Shown: one piece after another, positions 44,387 through 55,656 of the stretch
Layout of the letters: the number at the start of each line of letters is the position of its first letter
Numbering within the stretch: position 1 is the first letter of the stretch
Program-made: the position numbers and the translations under genes
Origin: Tetracladium setigerum
Lineage: Eukaryota > Ascomycota > Leotiomycetes > Helotiales
Assembly: GCA_031472005.1 (NCBI GenBank)
Contig: PZJY01000013.1
Location: 248,001 to 312,000, forward strand
DNA length: 64,000 nucleotides
Direction of reading: 5' to 3'
The notes under the pieces: model-generated
Told to the model about the DNA's origin: nothing
Database searches by the model: none
What the model saw: the letters and a program-made list of their open reading frames with translations, nothing else

Positions 44387-44778
44387 TTTGAATATCTTAA
44401 TGGATGTGACAAGAGAACCTAAATCTAAACAGCCAGGAAGGAAAGATGCTCTTGAAATTTATTTGCTAGTGGATCTCTTCTAAAATTGACTTTTCCAAAA
44501 TTGTAACTGCGCAGAATTAGCCAGCCAGAAAAGGACGAGAAACAGTTGCACAACGAGCACTTACAGACATTGCATGAAAGCGAGGCATAGTTCTAAAAGT
44601 GGATCACTTCATCATAAAGGAGCAAGAACGGGATCCCTTTGATGGCAATAGCCAAAGGTGGCCAGCTTCAAGATAAGAAACTCAATTCGTGCGTGTTCTG
44701 CATAAGATAGTTCAAAATAATTTAATCCACAAATCCGTTCCGTTACACTCTCTTGCCAGAAAAGCATCACCTCCCTAC
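44387..44778. other. Intergenic region, GH64 promoter
   Basis: About 390 bp; no recognised element. Confidence 0.5.
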
Positions 44779-45895
44779 TAGTGAGAACCGTGGCTGCTAT
44801 ATTGTCCCTGACGACGGCGCTTGTTACTAGAATCTTCCGTACTGCGGTCTAAAGCTGCTCTAGTGTTGATCTCGTTAGGTTGTTCCTCCAAGCTATCTGT
44901 TTGTGCTTTTGTGCTTGTGTATGATTCCTCCACTTTGAAGATGTCTCTTTCAGAACGTCAATTTCACCTACGTATTGTCAAAAGATGAATCAAATCAAGT
45001 AACTTGTCAGGGCTTACGTTTAGGTTTCTCCTTAGCATCTAAATCAAGCGTTAGCCCTAAACTTTTCTATATGACTCTGTGTCCTGGTGTCTATAACTTG
45101 GAACATCTTGTTTTCCGCCCGGAGCGAACTTATATGTACTATAAATCTCATCAACTAACTTTTAGAGAACGCAGCGCAACAGGAATCTAAACTTACCTTC
45201 CACCTGTCGTCTCTCTGCCTGTAAGGCCTCTTGGGTTCCTCGTAGTCGTGCGTTTTGTGATTGCATCTCCTGAACAAATTCTAAGGTACAAGGTAAGCTC
45301 GGCAATGTCTAGTTTAGGATAATGCTTACGGATCAAAGCTCGCAATATGCCAGGTAGAAAGCAAAGAATTTCCACCTCCTATACAGAGCCGGAAGATTCT
45401 CGTGCCCATTTTCTAAACAGCGTATAGATATCTCTAGCGTCAACAGAATTCGTCGCAACAATGTGGGAAGCTTACCACGAAGTTGGGTAACTCGAGCGTC
45501 TTCACCAATATATGAAGCTTATGCTGAGTTGTAAGGATAGTATCAGGCTTTGGGTCGACATTTGTAGATTGACAAGTTGCTAACCAGATCAACAGCAATT
45601 TCGAACTCGCCACCCGGTGGTGCTACAGCTACCTCGAATTTTTCTGTACTAAAAATGGCTTTGCTCAATATTGCTTCTCCTGGGAATATCAATTTGTGCG
45701 AAAAAGACTCACTCATTCGGGGCCGGTGGCGTGGCTTCCCATGTTTTTAACAGCGTCTCTACAGCATGAGTGGCTTCCTGAGGGGGATCTTTCCTGTCAG
45801 CATATTTATTTCTAGCTAGGGGTGTCTTTGAACATACATAGAAGGCTCTACTGCTTGAGGTAGGTCCTGCATCGGCCAGGGGTAGTGCGTTCATC
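44779..45895 (-). CDS. Coiled-coil protein of unknown function, multi-exon model
   Basis: Start ATG 45895 follows a leader typical of fungal 5' UTRs and a TATAAAG on the minus strand at about 45,990. Exon 1 (MNALPLADAGPTSSSRAFYV ... LLKTWEATPPAPNE) ends at a GTGAGT donor near 45,712. Later exons I can read: EAILSKAIFSTEKFEVAVAP with GGEFEIAVDL, PDTILTTQHKLHILVKTLEL, NGHENLPALYRRWKFFAFYL, EFVQEMQSQNARLRGTQEAL with QAERRQVEG, and a last exon ending SSNKRRRQGQYSSHGSH at TAG 44779-44781. Most junctions have good GT/AG sites with 45-60 nt introns, but the last acceptor is not settled. The C-terminal half is a likely coiled coil ending in a basic nuclear-type signal. Family not recognised. Confidence 0.45.
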
Positions 45896-47684
45896 TTGTT
45901 TTGTTCGGCAGGAAGTTTGAAAAATGATGAATGTAATGGTGATGAGGGCAACGGTGTAATAGAGAGAGTGATGGATGGACTGGGCTGGCTCTTTATACCT
46001 TTCAGATACGTGAGCTGGACGAGAGAAAGTCTGCCTCGTCCAGCGCTCAAGCATTCTATGATTCGGTCCTGTCCCCTTCTCATACACTCGGTCAAACCTT
46101 GCAGTGCTTGTCTAGCATGGGAAGCATGCCCCTGCCCTTTATCCTGGAAAGGAAGTATTCCAATATAGCGCAGCAATTGGGCTTTCTTATCATTACACCG
46201 ACATGAAGTAGCTGAGTTAGGATCCTTGGGTCCCTCATTGGCAAGCTCCTGTGCATGATGTAGCTCGTTACCACCACTATAAGATCCAGTGCTCTCCTCT
46301 CTTACCATTCCACTACAAGGTCCCCTCGTTAATCTTGGCCGATCGCTCGGTTCTTGAACAAGATGTCAAAATACAGGAGGCAGCCATACCGCATCCAGAA
46401 ACGTGCTCGAAGGAAGGCGAGCCGGGTGGGTGACGAAAAGCCGAACTCACCAGCTCTCAAACGTGAAAACCTCCAACGATGACAGTATTCTCGTTACTAA
46501 AGATGGAATAGAAGGTACACAAGAATCTAGTTCTGGCTGAGATGGAATTGGGACCGGGGATTTTAGATAAGCTTTATTCCATGTTTGTCCCAGTTCGAAG
46601 TGACAGAGCATCACAAGACTCAGCAATTTAACGTTGATACACAATACACGCACTCTGTCCACTCATCCATAATAACATCACCATCTTGGTCAGTTTTAAC
46701 AAAGTGCATCTCTTGTTCCTCCAAAATATTCTTAGTATGCTCTGCTTTGGGGGACTACTGCCCGTCGCACAGGTTGAATCGAAATGGCTACCTCCACAGT
46801 GCTTAAAAGGCCTGCGTCTCCATGAAGATTGTTCTCCAGGCTGCCTTCGATTGGTATCTTTGAGCTATAATCAGTGAAGGCTCTGAGATATTTATTATAC
46901 TTACATTGCATTTTTTTTATCATTGTATCATTTGGTTCCTGCTTTGGGCATGCGCGCGATTTCGCGAGGGGCAATCAAAATAGATCAGTACTAGGCACAC
47001 ATAACTCTCCAATTGAATCGATGACTTATTCACTTGGGGTTTCGACGCCAAAGATGGCCACAATCTATTGCTACAGGACTGAACCTTTACGCACAAGCTT
47101 CACCTATCACTGGTGGGGCCATTTTCGGCTGCTGGATAGGGGCTCGCTTCTGGCGACAAGGAAAAAACGGAGCTAGTTTTTCCGGGGCGACATCAAGATG
47201 CATGTGATCTACGGAAGGCTAATACATGCGGAGCAATGCAGGCTTAAAGAGAGATTCACAGATATAGAGATGAATCTACTAGTGTGAAGTGAGTACATTC
47301 CATATTTAGTGATATGTTTCAACTAAATGTGAAGCGTAGCTGCAACTTTTGAGAAATGTCCTTCTCACTTTTCGGCATTGAATGAGTTTGAAATAGATGG
47401 TACAAATCCAGCCCACCCGAGTCGTCAGCTTGGAACTCAAACTTTTAAACCATCAATGTTTTGATTGGTACTGTACCATGACACACAAGGCGAAATGCGC
47501 GTCGCTTATTTTTTAGTTAACTTTTTGAGCGTGGGGTAAACAAGTGGCTGGTGTGTGTAGTGCGGCCTGTGTGGCTTTTGTGGCTCATACAGAGAGTGAT
47601 CCAGAATTAGCTGACAGCCCAATTCTTTCTTCTCCCACGTACCAAAGTCAGCCACTTTTGTGTCATCCACGACCATGGCACCGC
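45896..47684. other. Intergenic region, nothing firm
   Basis: Includes the TATA (about 45,990) and leader of the coiled-coil gene. Other frames of 60-100 codons on both strands are unsupported. Confidence 0.5.
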
Positions 47685-47893
47685 AACCTGGATGCTGCGC
47701 AGCATGTTTTAATCGAAAGTCTGCTGAAAGCAGGCTTTGAGACCAAGCTAATAGCTTCAGAAGCCTCGTGTCGAGTGCGCGCCGTCCAGAGAATCCGTCG
47801 AAAAAGACAACATTTCGAAATGCCCACCCCAAGAACAAAGCGCGTCGGACGTCGCAGCAGTATCACATCGTACTTAGCACGCACCAAACAGTA
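47685..47893 (+). pseudogene. N-terminal helix-turn-helix fragment of a Tc1/mariner-like transposase
   Basis: About 68 codons: LDAAQHVLIESLLKAGFETK, LIASEASCRVRAVQRIRRK, PTPRTKRVGRRSSITSYL, then a stop. This is the HTH plus GRPR-like linker that precedes the DDE domain in fungal Tc1/mariner-type transposases. An ATG (MAPQP) lies just upstream one frame over. No DDE catalytic part follows, so this is a truncated relic. Identification rests on pattern memory only. Confidence 0.45.
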
Positions 47894-48002
47894 GTATCTG
47901 ACAATACAAGAGGTGGCCAGGTTGGATTCCGAGGTAGGTTCTAAAATCGCGAGATTGGGCTAGTAGCAGTAGTAGCTAATCTATGGACATCGAGTAGCAG
48001 CC

Positions 48003-49760
48003 AGCACGGGGTACGACAGCGACAATGACTACAACCTTCCCTCCATCGAAGAACTACTATATACTACACCGGGAAGGGAGGGCTTTACAGCAGGAGACCA
48101 GCGTCCAGTCTGCGGAGATGGGAATACGGCTGCAGAAGGAACGGGCAGCTCATGTGATGACTACGGGTCAGCACCAGGTAATACCTCAAACGGCAGTCTC
48201 GGTCAGTACGCCCACAATCTTAGCCCACAATACTCTATTAAGGAAGCCACGGTCACGTCTTGCTAACACACTGTAGAAGATCCAATTGTGCTGGCGGGTA
48301 ATGATGACGACTCCAGTGGTTCTGAAGTCAAAGTCGACCGTGGCCTTTGTGAAACCGGGACCTTTCTCCCAGAGGCTGCCATCGGCCCAACAACTCCATC
48401 CCTCCTTTCGTATCTCGATTTGTGGCACGACATTGATAACCTCCTCGAGACGACGCAGCGCTCTGAATTAAAGCCGTTGGGTTCTGATCTTATGCGGCCT
48501 CATGCTTATTCCCTTTCGCGTACGTCGAACGAGCTATTGAGCGACCACACAGTGTCCAGTCCTCGCAATCAACTTCTAGACTATCTTCCTGCGGATCGAA
48601 GCGCGACTGACGATTAGGGTGCAGACTCCGACAGTTACAAGGAGGATGAGGACAGCAGGCTGCCATAACAAGAAGTGGGAAAAGATGCGACCGCGGCGCT
48701 GATGTTGAGAAATATTGACAATATCTCTCTGTCGAGTGAGTTGGATGAAAGCCAGCCAGCTCAGGATGAATTGGAGAGCCGTGGCGACTATTACAGCGAT
48801 GACGAGCTTAACGATGCCGAGTCAGACGACGAAGATAGGGCAGCACGTCCTGTGCAGCGGAAACGGACACGACCTTCCTCGCCTAACCATGGACCAACGC
48901 AAAAGAAGCAGAAGTCATCTCACAACAACTCAGCATCCATGAAGCGCCAGCACAGTCCTCAGCAAACCCCAAGACACAAATACCGAGTCGATTACAGCTC
49001 CAATCGTCACTTTCCACATTTACAACCTCGTTTTTACCAAAGTCCGAGATTTCCTGCTGCCTCTCGCGCTATAGCTGAATTTCCTTCCCTACTCCCTTCT
49101 ACCTCAGGAAACATCATTTCAGAGTTGATATACGACAGATTAGGAGATGTGCAACCCACTCTAATCGAAATCACATTCCGTCCACACTCCCCACACTGCT
49201 GCTCCTTCTCGGCGGTGATTCGGGAGGGCTGCGAAGGGCAAGGAGTCTCCTTCAGCCAGCTTACCCGCTTCTTTGAAAGCATCGGCTATTTTGGACAGAT
49301 CGTTGACTTTACGTTCAAGTCGTCGCAGTCACGTTCATTCCTCATAACTGGCTTCACCCAGTACCCCTCGTCCCAACCCTTGTCCAGCGGAGTGACTGTA
49401 TCAACTGCAGAGGCAGGCCGTATTCACAGAACTACGAAGCGCACCCGATCCCAAGATGGCAGCGCCGTCAATGCCGGGAGTCTTGCCTTACAGAGTGAGC
49501 CGGCAAGCAGTAACGACGATGGTGGCTTGAGCGACAGCGATTCCGAGTCCAACAGCGACGGTGGCGGGTCTTCGAGCGGGGACGAGTTAGGCTGTTCGAA
49601 CACGAGCAACAATGCTCACTGGGAAGGCGTAGACGAGCTGCGCTTGCTTGCATATAAGAAAGAGGAAAAGTCTTGGGATTGGATCTTCAAGAAGTTCCCG
49701 GAGAGGACTCAAAACGCGGTGCGCTCGCGCTGGACCATAGCAAAGCGTAAGTATAGATGA
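48003..49760 (+). pseudogene. Myb/SANT-like acidic nuclear protein (copy B, most complete)
   Basis: Readable in order: exon GYDSDNDYNLPSIEELLYTT (about 48,018-48,180); an intron from GTAATACC (about 48,179) to CTGTAG (about 48,277) with GCTAACAC branch; an acidic exon (EDPIVLAGNDDDSSGSEVKV, FLPEAAIGPTTPSLLSYLD); two in-frame stops TAG (about 48,615) and TAA (about 48,666), each one C-to-T from a Gln codon; then an uninterrupted 361-codon frame (48675-49760). That frame has nuclear signals (QRKRTRPSSPN, PTQKKQKSS), a globular stretch (NIISELIYDRLGDVQPTLIE), a Ser/Asp-rich linker and a Myb/SANT-like C-terminus (VDELRLLAYKKEEKSWDWIF, RTQNAVRSRWTIAKRK). The 361-codon part could still be expressed from ATG 48675. 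Confidence 0.55.
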
Positions 49761-50223
49761 GCTCCCTCCCATTAGGAGCCGCTACCAGGAGTGATGTAGC
49801 TCACTCGGTTCACACTCTTTTACCATTTATCCATTGTCTTTGTCCTTGTCTCTCTGCTTTTGTGGTTTGCCACTGCCCATTTTCTGAGCATTCTTGCTGC
49901 AAGCACAGCTTTTCTGTGAAAATAAAAGACGTTCACAAACACAATTATACTCGGGGGGGGAAAGGGGAAAAGGGGGGAGGGGGCTCTTTCATTTGGTTTA
50001 ATCTGCTCTCCTGTTCATACAATCTGTGTTCTCTGCTCCTCAGCCCTCCCAAATGGCAACTTGTACTCTCGTAAAAGTGTGTTTGTGCCTTAATCCTTAA
50101 ACGCCGAAAGCCGAGTCTCAATTGTGGCGAGGACAATCGTCGCATCTTTCGTGTTGTAAACAATTTTCGCCTTGACAAAATAAGTTGACTATGTCATTCG
50201 AAGCTTGGCACTACATACCATTA
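49761..50223. other. Intergenic region with a G-rich run
   Basis: Contains a purine tract of G8, G4, G6 and G5 runs at about 49,953-49,984 with potential for quadruplex structure. No gene. Confidence 0.5.
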
Positions 50224-51297
50224 GTATGGAGGTAGTTAAGAGGGACATGTGGAATACAGACCATGCAACATAACCATTTTGTGTATGAGAGGGCCCAGAC
50301 ATGCACAAGCTGGTTGTTGAAACCAGCATTCTTGTTCTTGGTTTGGAAGGTGTCGAAGTGTGTTCTGGAACAGTTGAGATTGGCATTGAGATCCAAGCGC
50401 CCTATTGAGAAAGGCTCCAAGGATACGATGATAACAATTGGAGAGATGCAAAAGAGAGTACGATCCCGGGAAGAACCAAAGCTTATTGCTGGGGAGGAAT
50501 TGCGGCTCAACGAGGATATTGGTTACATCGATTGTGATCTGGCTGTGGAAACAGTCGCTGAAGAAGCATCAAAACTCGGTGTAATAAAGGTAAAGAAAGA
50601 TATTACAAAACTGAGGACTGAGGGAGGGATTTGTCTCGTTGAAGTAGAGGATGACTGTATTACAGCTACTACAACGGTCGTAGCTGTTGGCCGTTGGACT
50701 CCCGAATTGCTTGAAAGGTCACAAATTGCGTTTCCAAAGGACTTTTTCACTGTTGCTGGTGTCGGAGTAGCAACGATACCTCTTTCAGAAGATGAATTCC
50801 ATGAGTTGAAAGCAATGCCAGTTCTTGTCACTGAGGGAGGTGTGTCCTATTCCGTCGACCCCATCTTATTCCGGCTTACCTTTGACAGGAGAAGTCATTG
50901 AGTCAGAAAAACACAGAGTTTTGAAGATGACGACAACGGCTACCTTTCGCATCAGGCACCCCGATGAGCTTGTCCATTTGAAATCTATTGACATTGGGAA
51001 AAATCGCGCTGTGCTAGAAAAAATGCTCCCACAGTTTACTCAAAGAGACAACTAGACTCGTGGGTTTGTACTTTAATAGGCAATCTGACGATTTGATAGA
51101 GATCTGATGACACCTTCCCAACACCCCTCGTGGACCATATTCCTGGGAATCCACATATTTGTTTCGCAGTTGGCGGCTCTTACCACCCAGCTAGGTTTTT
51201 GCCGAATTTTGGATCTATGGTGGTTCAACTCCTTCGTAGACAGATTGACTTGAATACTACAGAAGGTCGACTCCTGAAGAGATGGGGCTGGGACTAA
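50224..51297 (+). pseudogene. FAD-dependent amine oxidase-like gene relic (DAO family)
   Basis: The strongest segment is an open frame 50263-50901 with a degraded N-terminal Rossmann region, then LRLNEDIGYIDCDLAVETVA, TTTVVAVGRWTPELLERSQI and ELKAMPVLVTEGG. A second open piece (50825-51055) continues with FRIRHPDELVHLKSIDIGKN, and a third (about 51,110-51,297) has VDHIPGNPHICFAVGGSYHP and ARFLPNFGSMVVQLL ending RWGWD. This order matches the C-terminal half of fructosyl-amine/sarcosine-oxidase-like FAD enzymes (the final block is the usual ATGGSGHGFKFLP-type motif). The usual GxGxxG is not intact. Stops and frame changes separate the pieces, so the copy is dead as sequenced. Confidence 0.55.
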
Positions 51298-51539
51298 GCC
51301 GATTGTCTGCGATTCCTACACTCTTTCTCTTGATTACCCTTGGATAGAGAGGGTTGCAAAGCAAGAAAAGTTTCCCTTAGGCAGTTGGTGGAAAAGGGGA
51401 GGACGAGGATTTTCGCTGCGATTGGAAATGCTGCATCTGGAACAGCAGCAGCCCACCCTGAAGCTGTGGCATTCTCGGCAAGATAACTGGATCCTCTGAT
51501 AACGACGACGCTACTTCCTCACCTTCATTTACTTCTACT
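51298..51539. other. Short intergenic or relic flank
   Basis: Nothing recognised. Confidence 0.4.
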
Positions 51540-52237
51540 ACATCTTCTTGAAGAGGAATCGGTCGTGTTAGCGGCAGAGCCCTCCGGTGCACAAAGAGGT
51601 GATCTCTTGAGCAGCTTGTCTGTTGAAACCGAGAACTTGGTGCACCTGCAGACCCCTCGAACTGATGGAGGAAATATAATTGATCTGTTTGTGAAGAATA
51701 TTGTCGCTACCGAACTCATTTGTCTCTGCTTTAAATTCTGGGAGCTAACTGATGAAGACCAAAGCAGTAGCTGGAGATTCAAGTTGGAATCTTGCGACCA
51801 GGAGGGGACCAATGCAAACAAGAGACGCCGTCCTTGAGGTCCTTGTTGCGAAGGCTGGCTTCAGCCAGCATGCCTCCTTCCAACCCTCGACTGGCAGAAG
51901 GACTGTGTCGAATGTAGATGTAATGCATATCCACACAGATACAAAGCGTCCCCGATCCCAGGATGACAGAGCCGTTGATGCTGGGGGTCTTGCATCACGA
52001 AGTGACGATGGTGGATTGAGCGAGAGCGATCTTGTGTCCAGAAGGGACGAGCTAGGCTGTTCGAGCAGGAGCAAGAGTAACCGATGGTGCGCTATAGACG
52101 ACCCGCGCTTGCTAGCATACAGGAAAGAGAAAAGGGACTGGATCTTCAAGAAGTTCCCGGGCAGGACTCACGCCACTGTACGCACACGCTGGACCACCGT
52201 ACAACGCAATGTCAAATGGGCTCTCTCCCCAAGATAG
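51540..52237 (+). pseudogene. Myb/SANT-like protein, C-terminal partial duplicate (copy C)
   Basis: The open frame 51752-52237 is a clear paralogue of the C-terminal third of copy B: TKRPRSQDDRAVDAGGLASR versus TKRTRSQDGSAVNAGSLALQ, GDELGC versus RDELGC, and DPRLLAYRKEKRDWIFKKFP with RTHATVRTRWTTVQRN versus the B equivalents. DNA similarity is obvious by eye (for example GGATCTTCAAGAAGTTCCCG in both). Upstream, an open frame 51565-51837 may be remains of the middle part. The N-terminal exons are missing. Likely a tandem segmental duplicate about 2.5 kb from copy B with the FAD-oxidase relic between. Confidence 0.6.
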
Positions 52238-52839
52238 ACAAACAGCAACTCAAGCTGAATGAGCACGCGTCAACGACATCACTCTAGGTACGGCTAGGGT
52301 AAAGCCTACGATAGTTGTTAAACTTTCAGGTATCATACTGAAGTGGCACCGCCATTGGGTAGACATACTCTGAAGCGCACCCGCAAACCATGTCATTCCG
52401 TCCACCTCCACCTTTCCTCTCTTTTCGGTTTCAATGTCTTGCAATCACCCTCCTGTGCATCGCATTTATAGCCTGCCGAAAATCCGATATACCCTGAAGT
52501 GTACTCGTCAACCCGTCAATGTCCACCTGCACCTCTTTTTGTCTTTCCGGTTTCGCCCTTTTGTCCAACCCCCAGTGCCTCTTCAAGCCTCGTCTCCATA
52601 TGTTCGGCCCGCTCCTTCAAGCACAGGCAGAATATCTTCCCCGATTGTGCTGACACTTGGTTGTGGTTGGCATGATCTCCATTGTCGAGATTCCTAGTGC
52701 TCTCGTCTTCAATTTCACAGTTGCCGTTCCTATCAATCTGCAGCTGAAACATGTGGTAAAAAAGCATCTCAAGCATAGTTTTATCCTAATCTATCGATCG
52801 AGCTTTAGTAAACCTCCGACTTGCTTTGATTTTATGAAC
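52238..52839. other. Intergenic region, nothing recognised
   Basis: Pyrimidine-rich stretches only; no supported gene. Confidence 0.5.
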
Positions 52840-53505
52840 TTACCGGGCCGGCACCGTCCCTTGACGTTGTGCAATGCGAAGGCTCCGCCGAGTGCCATCC
52901 CTCCTAGTGCCAGAAGAATTTTTTGATACTTTTTGTGATGGAGTTTGTTTTGGTCCGAGACTCTTCTTTTTCTGTTCGTGCGCTTTTGGTTTGCGTCTCT
53001 GCCCAGGCCTCGCCTTCTTCTGTTTCTGGGGTTTTGCTTTTGATGCCAGAGCGAGCTCGATCAAATGCGGGAGACAATAGGTTTTGAGAGCATAGATATC
53101 GTGAGTTTTGATGTCTAGGCTCAGGCTCGATGTAAAAGCGAATTTCTTGTTATCGGTGAGGGAAATTGAATGACCACGCAATAGAATATCATACGATACG
53201 TCTTCAAAGTCACGGCGTAGACGAGTGCTCTTTTGGTCGATAGAGCTCTGAAGCTTTGATTGAATATCCGCTGGGTCGGATTCTTTGGCGATTTCAGCGA
53301 CAAGTTTCCAGAAGTCTTCGTCGCCCATCACTCGAACCTCTTGACGATTGTATTGGCGCTCCCACTTCTCTGCGGTCTCAATAGAGATGCCATAGCTGGG
53401 TAAGCTTTCTCGGATCGAATGAATGGGCGCCTGAGCTTCGTCATGAGCAGTTGAGGGTTCGGATAAGGCAGGGCTGGGAGGAAGGTCTGTCTGTTCAATG
53501 TCCAT
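52840..53505 (-). CDS. Hypothetical protein with a basic, nuclear-type C-terminus
   Basis: 221 codons from ATG 53505 (MDIEQTDLPPSPALSEP); the frame stays open upstream but that part carries leader-like CT-rich repeats. Acidic N-terminus, a folded middle (WERQYNRQEVRVMGDEDFWK, SYDILLRGHSISLTDNKKFA) and a strongly basic tail (KAKPQKQKKARPGQRRKPKA). No family recognised. The 5' leader contains a direct repeat of about 25 bp (GTGGATGTGAGAAAGT at about 53,598 and 53,631). Confidence 0.5.
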   Translation of the reverse strand: MDIEQTDLPPSPALSEPSTAHDEAQAPIHSIRESLPSYGISIETAEKWERQYNRQEVRVMGDEDFWKLVAEIAKESDPADIQSKLQSSIDQKSTRLRRDFEDVSYDILLRGHSISLTDNKKFAFTSSLSLDIKTHDIYALKTYCLPHLIELALASKAKPQKQKKARPGQRRKPKAHEQKKKSLGPKQTPSQKVSKNSSGTRRDGTRRSLRIAQRQGTVPAR

Positions 53506-53993
53506 TGCGGAGATATTCGTTTTAAGGGGTTGGCGTTGGGATGTAGACCTGAAAAGGAGCTCCTGGTGGTCGTTGTTTGATGATGAGGGGAGGGTCGTGG
53601 ATGTGAGAAAGTCGTAAGGTGTGGAGAGTCGTGGATGTGAGAAAGTTGTAAGGTGTGGAGGTGAAGCTCGAATGAAAAGCAAGCAGTAGCCACCGCCAGC
53701 CGCCAGTAGCCAACGATCGAGACTAAGTGGAACGCTAAGCTTAAATAGGCAGGATATGTATGGAGTAGGCCTCGGGTTTCATCCACGACTTGGCAGAATG
53801 GCAATAATTGGCCAGGAGAGCTCTACAATAAACACGGGGCGGACACCTGCACCACATACACCACACACCCTTGTACAGTACTTAAAAGACATAGGATTTC
53901 TGCAGTTCGCATGTACAAGGGGATCACTATATGAGCATCCCTGTGTCCTCGAATCTGCCTGTAAGCCAGAACTCCTTCACTAGCATTATAATT

Positions 53994-55656
53994 ATGCCTC
54001 CCAGCACCAGCACCAACGTCAATGTTAACACCTCAACACCGATAGAAGCCGTCGATGAGGTGGATTTAGCCGACTTCGACAAATCTATTCGAGCCATCAT
54101 TTTCCCCAAGTCAGAGTCCGCAGTTCACTCTCTCTGCTTGCAGGACAATGAAGGGGTAATTTGGCCGATTACGAGGTCTGCACGTCTCCTGTCGCCTTGT
54201 GAAGATAAAGCCCACGATACTATCCGCAATCCAGGCCAAAATGTGGTTCTACTCGAACAGTCGCGAGAGAAGGAGAAATTCACACTAGGGGCATCATTAG
54301 ACAATGATGTCGTCCTGAAACATATTGACAACGATTTCCCTGACCAAGATCTGTGCTATATCAACCTTGTGCACGTTCAATTGTTTCCAGACCCCGACCA
54401 CGATGCCTTGCTCTTGTACAACAGTTCAACATCGACATTCATTTTCAGGTCTCTAACAACACCTCGAGGCAACGAATACCTTCCCCCAACTGAACAAACC
54501 AGACTTGTGCGTGGAAACTGGCAGCTCTCATTTGGTGAAGGATTGGATTTCCAGATCAAGGTCGTACCACAAGCCCCCAAGGAACCACAACAAAGCTGGT
54601 CTCTCATCTCTCCTCCCCGACACCCATAAAGCATTCAACCAAGACAGTCAGAGCTGCACTAGACAAGAAGGAGAATGTCCCACCACCAGCACATGTCTCC
54701 ACAGCAAATGAAGGCTCGGAAAGGAAGAGGATCGACATAGTTGATACTGAATCACAAAGTTCCGGATCACAAACATCTTCTGCTTCCATGCAGACACCTC
54801 CTGCGCAGCCTGAGATTATTTTTAAAACACTTCGAACGCTAGTCTATAAAGCCACTCGCAAGAACACTATTGTCGCGATTAAGATATGCCGAGGACCTAA
54901 CCTTAAGGATTCCGCCCGAAACTGGAGAAATGAGATGGAAATATTGAGGCGTTTAGATCATGTGAGTAGAGTGAGAAATGCCAACTTCTGATCTAACGCT
55001 ATTAGCCTTCAATTATACGGCTTATCAGTTACGATGCCTCGGAATTACGCCTAGAACTAGAATATATCGAAGCAGACCTTTCTTCATTCGTTGATCAAAA
55101 AAATTTGTCGACATTGTCGGAAGATCTACAATATAAGGTGTGGGTAGATATTAGCAATGGTTTAGAGTATATCCATGCTCAGAATATCCTGCATCTTGAT
55201 ATCAAACCTGGAAATATACTCCTCGGCGAAGACCATCAACCTAAGATTTGCGACTTTGGATTCTCCGTTCAACATTTTATCGAACCAAATATTTTTTATT
55301 GTGGAGGAACGCCTAGCTACATACCACCAGAATATATACTTAGTGGCAAACTAGGTCGCGCTGCCGATGTTTGGGCATTAGGCATTACTATGTTGTTTGT
55401 TCTTGGCCACATCCCACTACCGGATGGCAAATGGCAGATTGCAGATACCACTCAAGGAGGAACCGAAGCGCAGAAGAAGATGCTCGATTGGGTTGATCAC
55501 GTCGAGCAAATTGTAGAGAAGATACCAGATACACTTTCTCCCCTCCGCCGAATGCTTATCATAAACCCACGGAAACGGATCACCGCTTCCCAACTGACCA
55601 GCGATCTGCCTACAATGTCACGCATTGAAGCTGTCTCCACCGAACTCCTGGTTTAG
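53994..55656 (+). CDS. FHA-like/serine-threonine protein kinase, frameshifted in the linker
   Basis: Part 1 from ATG 53994 (ATG 53931 also in frame): an FHA-like domain with FTLGASLDNDVVLKH, LCYINLVHVQLFPDPDHDAL and GNWQLSFGEGLDFQIKVVP. Part 2, one frame over, is a Ser-rich linker (KKENVPPPAHVSTAN) and a kinase. One missing C in the C5 run at 54574-54578 restores a continuous frame. An intron 54962-55005 (44 nt, GTGAGT...TTAG) joins the kinase halves. Kinase motifs: TIVAIKICR (VAIK lysine), NEMEILRRLDH, HLDIKPGNIL (HLD for HRD), ICDFGFS (DFG), IPPEYIL (APE-like), DVWALGITM. The glycine-rich loop is not visible before VYKATRKN. Matches the expanded FHA-kinase families of Leotiomycetes as I recall them. 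Substrates unknown; loss of the Gly loop may reduce activity. Confidence 0.75.
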
